Of a stretch of DNA of 21,090 nucleotides, positions 20,220-21,090 are shown in pieces (position 1 is the stretch's first letter; every line of letters begins with the position of its first letter). Under the pieces are notes generated by a model that saw only the letters and a program-made list of their open reading frames with translations, had not been told where the DNA came from and searched no databases. Source of the stretch: a virus; the IMG/VR virus record IMGVR_UViG_3300009551_000130, positions 1-21,090 of that record; one strand, written 5' to 3'. The position numbers and the translations under genes are program-made.

Positions 20220-20903
20220 ATGAACGGGCTCGAATCGGACACGGCTTTCGTCAAGGATATCTGTCGATGGGCGAAGAAGGCGCCTAGCGCCCTTGCGAAG
20301 GCGGCGGGGTTGACGCCCACCACATTGTTGCGGCCATTTAACGGCACCGCCACGACGCGGCTTAGTCAGCCGACGTTTGAGAAACTTGAGGCTAAATATC
20401 CGACGTACCCCGGATGGAAGCGCCAGTTTCCCGACCAGACAAACATGCACGGCGACCGCCCTGACCCTAACGAGCGCCCCGATGATGTCGTTTACGTGCG
20501 CCAGGTCGATATAAGCTACGCCATGGGAGAGCCGGCGAATCTGGAGGAGTACCCTTCAGTTGACCTAATCCCGTTCAATGTCGGGTTCATCAAGGCGCTC
20601 ACCCACACAAATACCGAAAACCTGTTCATTGCCACTGGCCATGGCGAGAGCATGGAAGGAACCTTGCTCAGAAGTGATCTATTGATGATCGACCGTAGCC
20701 AGCGCGAGATAAAGCAGTCCGAACTAATTTGGGCGTTGGTCTATGCGGGCGGTGGCATGGTGAAGCGTGTCCGCAAGGTTCGAGAGGGCGGCGTCGATAA
20801 GTTGCTACTGCTATCCGACAACCCTGTGGTTCCTCCCCAGTTGGCAGACCCCGAGGACGTGTATGTTATCGGCAAGCTTGTCTGGGTCGGGCGGCGCATG
20901 TGA
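20220..20903 (+). CDS. CI-like repressor with S24 (LexA-type) peptidase domain
   Basis: I start at ATG 20220 (227 aa); the ATG at 20154 is rejected because it coincides with the -35 of the divergent promoter and would translate through two operators. Residues about 24-58 form the HTH (S-A-L-A-K-A-A-G-L-T-P-T-T-L-L-R-P-F-N). A linker follows. Residues 95-227 are an S24 peptidase-like dimerisation domain: G-H-G-E-S-M-E-G-T-L with Ser144, and G-M-V-K-R-V-R-K with Lys182. This marks a prophage repressor that could respond to RecA. No Ala-Gly dipeptide lies between the HTH and Ser144, so the usual cleavage site is not evident. Expected to bind the TAGCA-N4-TGCTA sites and shut off both outward promoters. 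AGGA sits too close to the ATG for a normal ribosome-binding site. Confidence 0.85.
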   Translation: MNGLESDTAFVKDICRWAKKAPSALAKAAGLTPTTLLRPFNGTATTRLSQPTFEKLEAKYPTYPGWKRQFPDQTNMHGDRPDPNERPDDVVYVRQVDISYAMGEPANLEEYPSVDLIPFNVGFIKALTHTNTENLFIATGHGESMEGTLLRSDLLMIDRSQREIKQSELIWALVYAGGGMVKRVRKVREGGVDKLLLLSDNPVVPPQLADPEDVYVIGKLVWVGRRM

Positions 20904-20911
20904 CGCGACAA

Positions 20912-20936
20912 CTTTTTTAGCAAGAATGCAAAAAAG
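20912..20936 (+). terminator. A+T-rich hairpin after the repressor gene, overlapping a degenerate operator
   Basis: CTTTTTT-A-GCA (20912-20922) pairs with TGC-AAAAAAG (20927-20936) around an AGAA loop; the single A at 20919 is bulged. It begins nine bases after the repressor stop. It could end the repressor transcript, although the stem is A+T-rich and there is no U-run after it on this strand. The same bases include TAGCA-N4-TGCAA (20918-20931), one base off the operator, so the structure may instead reflect a binding site. Confidence 0.4.
20918..20931. promoter_or_regulatory. Operator site 4, degenerate (TAGCA-N4-TGCAA)
   Basis: Left arm exact, right arm with one change. Its centre is 32 bp upstream of site 5, close to the 33 bp between sites 1 and 2 on the other side of the repressor gene. 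It lies upstream of the rightward promoter and could allow cooperative binding. Confidence 0.45.
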
Positions 20937-20939
20937 AGT

Positions 20940-20967
20940 TTGCATCATGTAGCAATGATGCTAACAC
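20940..20967 (+). promoter_or_regulatory. Rightward early promoter
   Basis: TTGCAT (20940-20945), a 16-base spacer and TG-C-TAACAC (-10 at 20962-20967) repeat the layout of the cro-side promoter. Operator site 5 fills the spacer. The expected start point is near 20974, giving a leader of about 30 bases before the ATG at 21004. This promoter would drive a second, rightward early operon under the same repressor. Confidence 0.65.
20950..20963. promoter_or_regulatory. Operator site 5 (TAGCA-N4-TGCTA)
   Basis: Perfect 14-bp inverted repeat with central ATGA, located inside the rightward promoter. It is also nested in a second inverted repeat, GCATCAT-N6-ATGATGC (20942-20961), which may be chance or a second binding mode. 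Confidence 0.75.
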
Positions 20968-20969
20968 CC

Positions 20970-20996
20970 CCTTCAACACGATCAGAGTGTTGGAGG
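20970..20996 (+). promoter_or_regulatory. Leader hairpin covering the ribosome-binding site of the rightward operon
   Basis: CCTTCAACAC (20970-20979) pairs with GTGTTGGAGG (20987-20996) over a 7-base loop: ten pairs, one of them G-U. The 3' arm contains the GGAGG ribosome-binding site for ATG 21004. If the mRNA starts upstream of the stem, the site is hidden; if it starts near 20974, only the inner six pairs form, at the very 5' end, and GAGG stays mostly free. Translation may therefore depend on which promoter made the RNA. Confidence 0.5.
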
Positions 20997-21003
20997 AACG
21001 AAG

Positions 21004-21090
21004 ATGGATCGCCCCGAAACTATTAGCCTGCTCCGGATGGGCCACGACGAGATCGTGACCCTGCGCCGCCGGATTGCCGCGATGGAGCCC
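21004..21090 (+). CDS. First gene of the rightward operon (partial, cut by window edge)
   Basis: Only 29 codons are visible, starting MDRPETISLLRMGHDEIVTL followed by a basic helix (R-R-R-I-A-A-M-E-P). GGAGG lies eight bases ahead of the ATG. The visible part looks helical, with charged heptad-like spacing (H-D-E-I-V-T-L-R-R-R-I-A-A-M), suggesting a coiled coil. The gene is under the rightward early promoter and operator. Its function cannot be judged from this fragment. Confidence 0.65.
   Translation, partial: MDRPETISLLRMGHDEIVTLRRRIAAMEP

Noticed and set aside
1-21090. tRNA genes, CRISPR arrays, IS elements, integrase and att sites
   Set aside because: None could be recognised by eye. 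The only regular repeats are the 10-bp-spaced iterons and the operators; the regions are otherwise filled with coupled phage genes.

Overview
The window looks like a temperate, short-tailed phage (a podovirus-type prophage) of a G+C-rich alphaproteobacterium. A sphingomonad host is my best guess, from the style of the early-region proteins and the S24 repressor; this is inference, not a database match. Thirty-one genes form one leftward (minus-strand) block from about 20123 to beyond position 1. A CI-like repressor (20220-20903, plus) and the first codons of a rightward operon (21004 onward) lie at the right edge.

Region by region, in order of leftward transcription. (1) Immunity region, 20120-21003: a Cro-like gene and the repressor are divergent. 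Copies of a 14-bp operator, TAGCA-N4-TGCTA, sit on both sides of the repressor gene. Two outward promoters have the same layout, each with an operator inside the -35/-10 spacer. (2) Early region, 20123-17674: Cro-like protein, GIY-YIG-family nuclease, an unrecognised 160-aa protein, a one-helix membrane protein, an unrecognised 150-aa protein, a DUF6378-like protein and two very small genes. (3) Replication and recombination, 17677-16047: RusA resolvase, a stand-alone DnaA domain-IV-like protein, a DnaT-like replication protein and a probable helicase-loader-type protein. The DnaT-like gene carries five 10-bp-spaced GTCACGT-type repeats next to A+T-rich DNA, so it may contain the phage origin. 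(4) Packaging, 16009-13739: an HTH protein, a coiled-coil protein, small terminase and large terminase. (5) Head and neck, 13704-7733: a 56-aa protein, P22-type portal, scaffold, N4-gp56/DUF4043-type major capsid protein, small head proteins and a P22 gp4-like connector. (6) Tail and ejection, 7731-1: a BNR-repeat tail fibre, a P22 gp10-like hub protein, a small fibre-like protein, a GNAT-like internal protein, a gp7-like ejection protein, a large protein with a lysozyme-like domain, and another large ejection-type protein cut by the left edge.

Almost every junction in the block is a 1- or 4-base stop/start overlap, so translation is probably coupled throughout. The one sizeable untranslated gap (11447-11611, portal to scaffold) contains promoter-like sequence and a perfect palindrome. 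No integrase, holin/endolysin/spanin set, tRNA gene, IS element or CRISPR array is visible; lysis and integration genes presumably lie outside the window. Several genes shorter than about 60 codons (59, 56, 53, 48 and 46 aa) were found by following the overlap pattern.

The most interesting points are the twin operator-promoters around the repressor with probable near-leaderless cro and cI transcripts, the iteron cluster inside the replication gene, the hairpin covering the ribosome-binding site of the rightward operon, the stand-alone DnaA domain-IV protein, and the mix of P22-type portal/connector/hub with an N4-gp56-type capsid.
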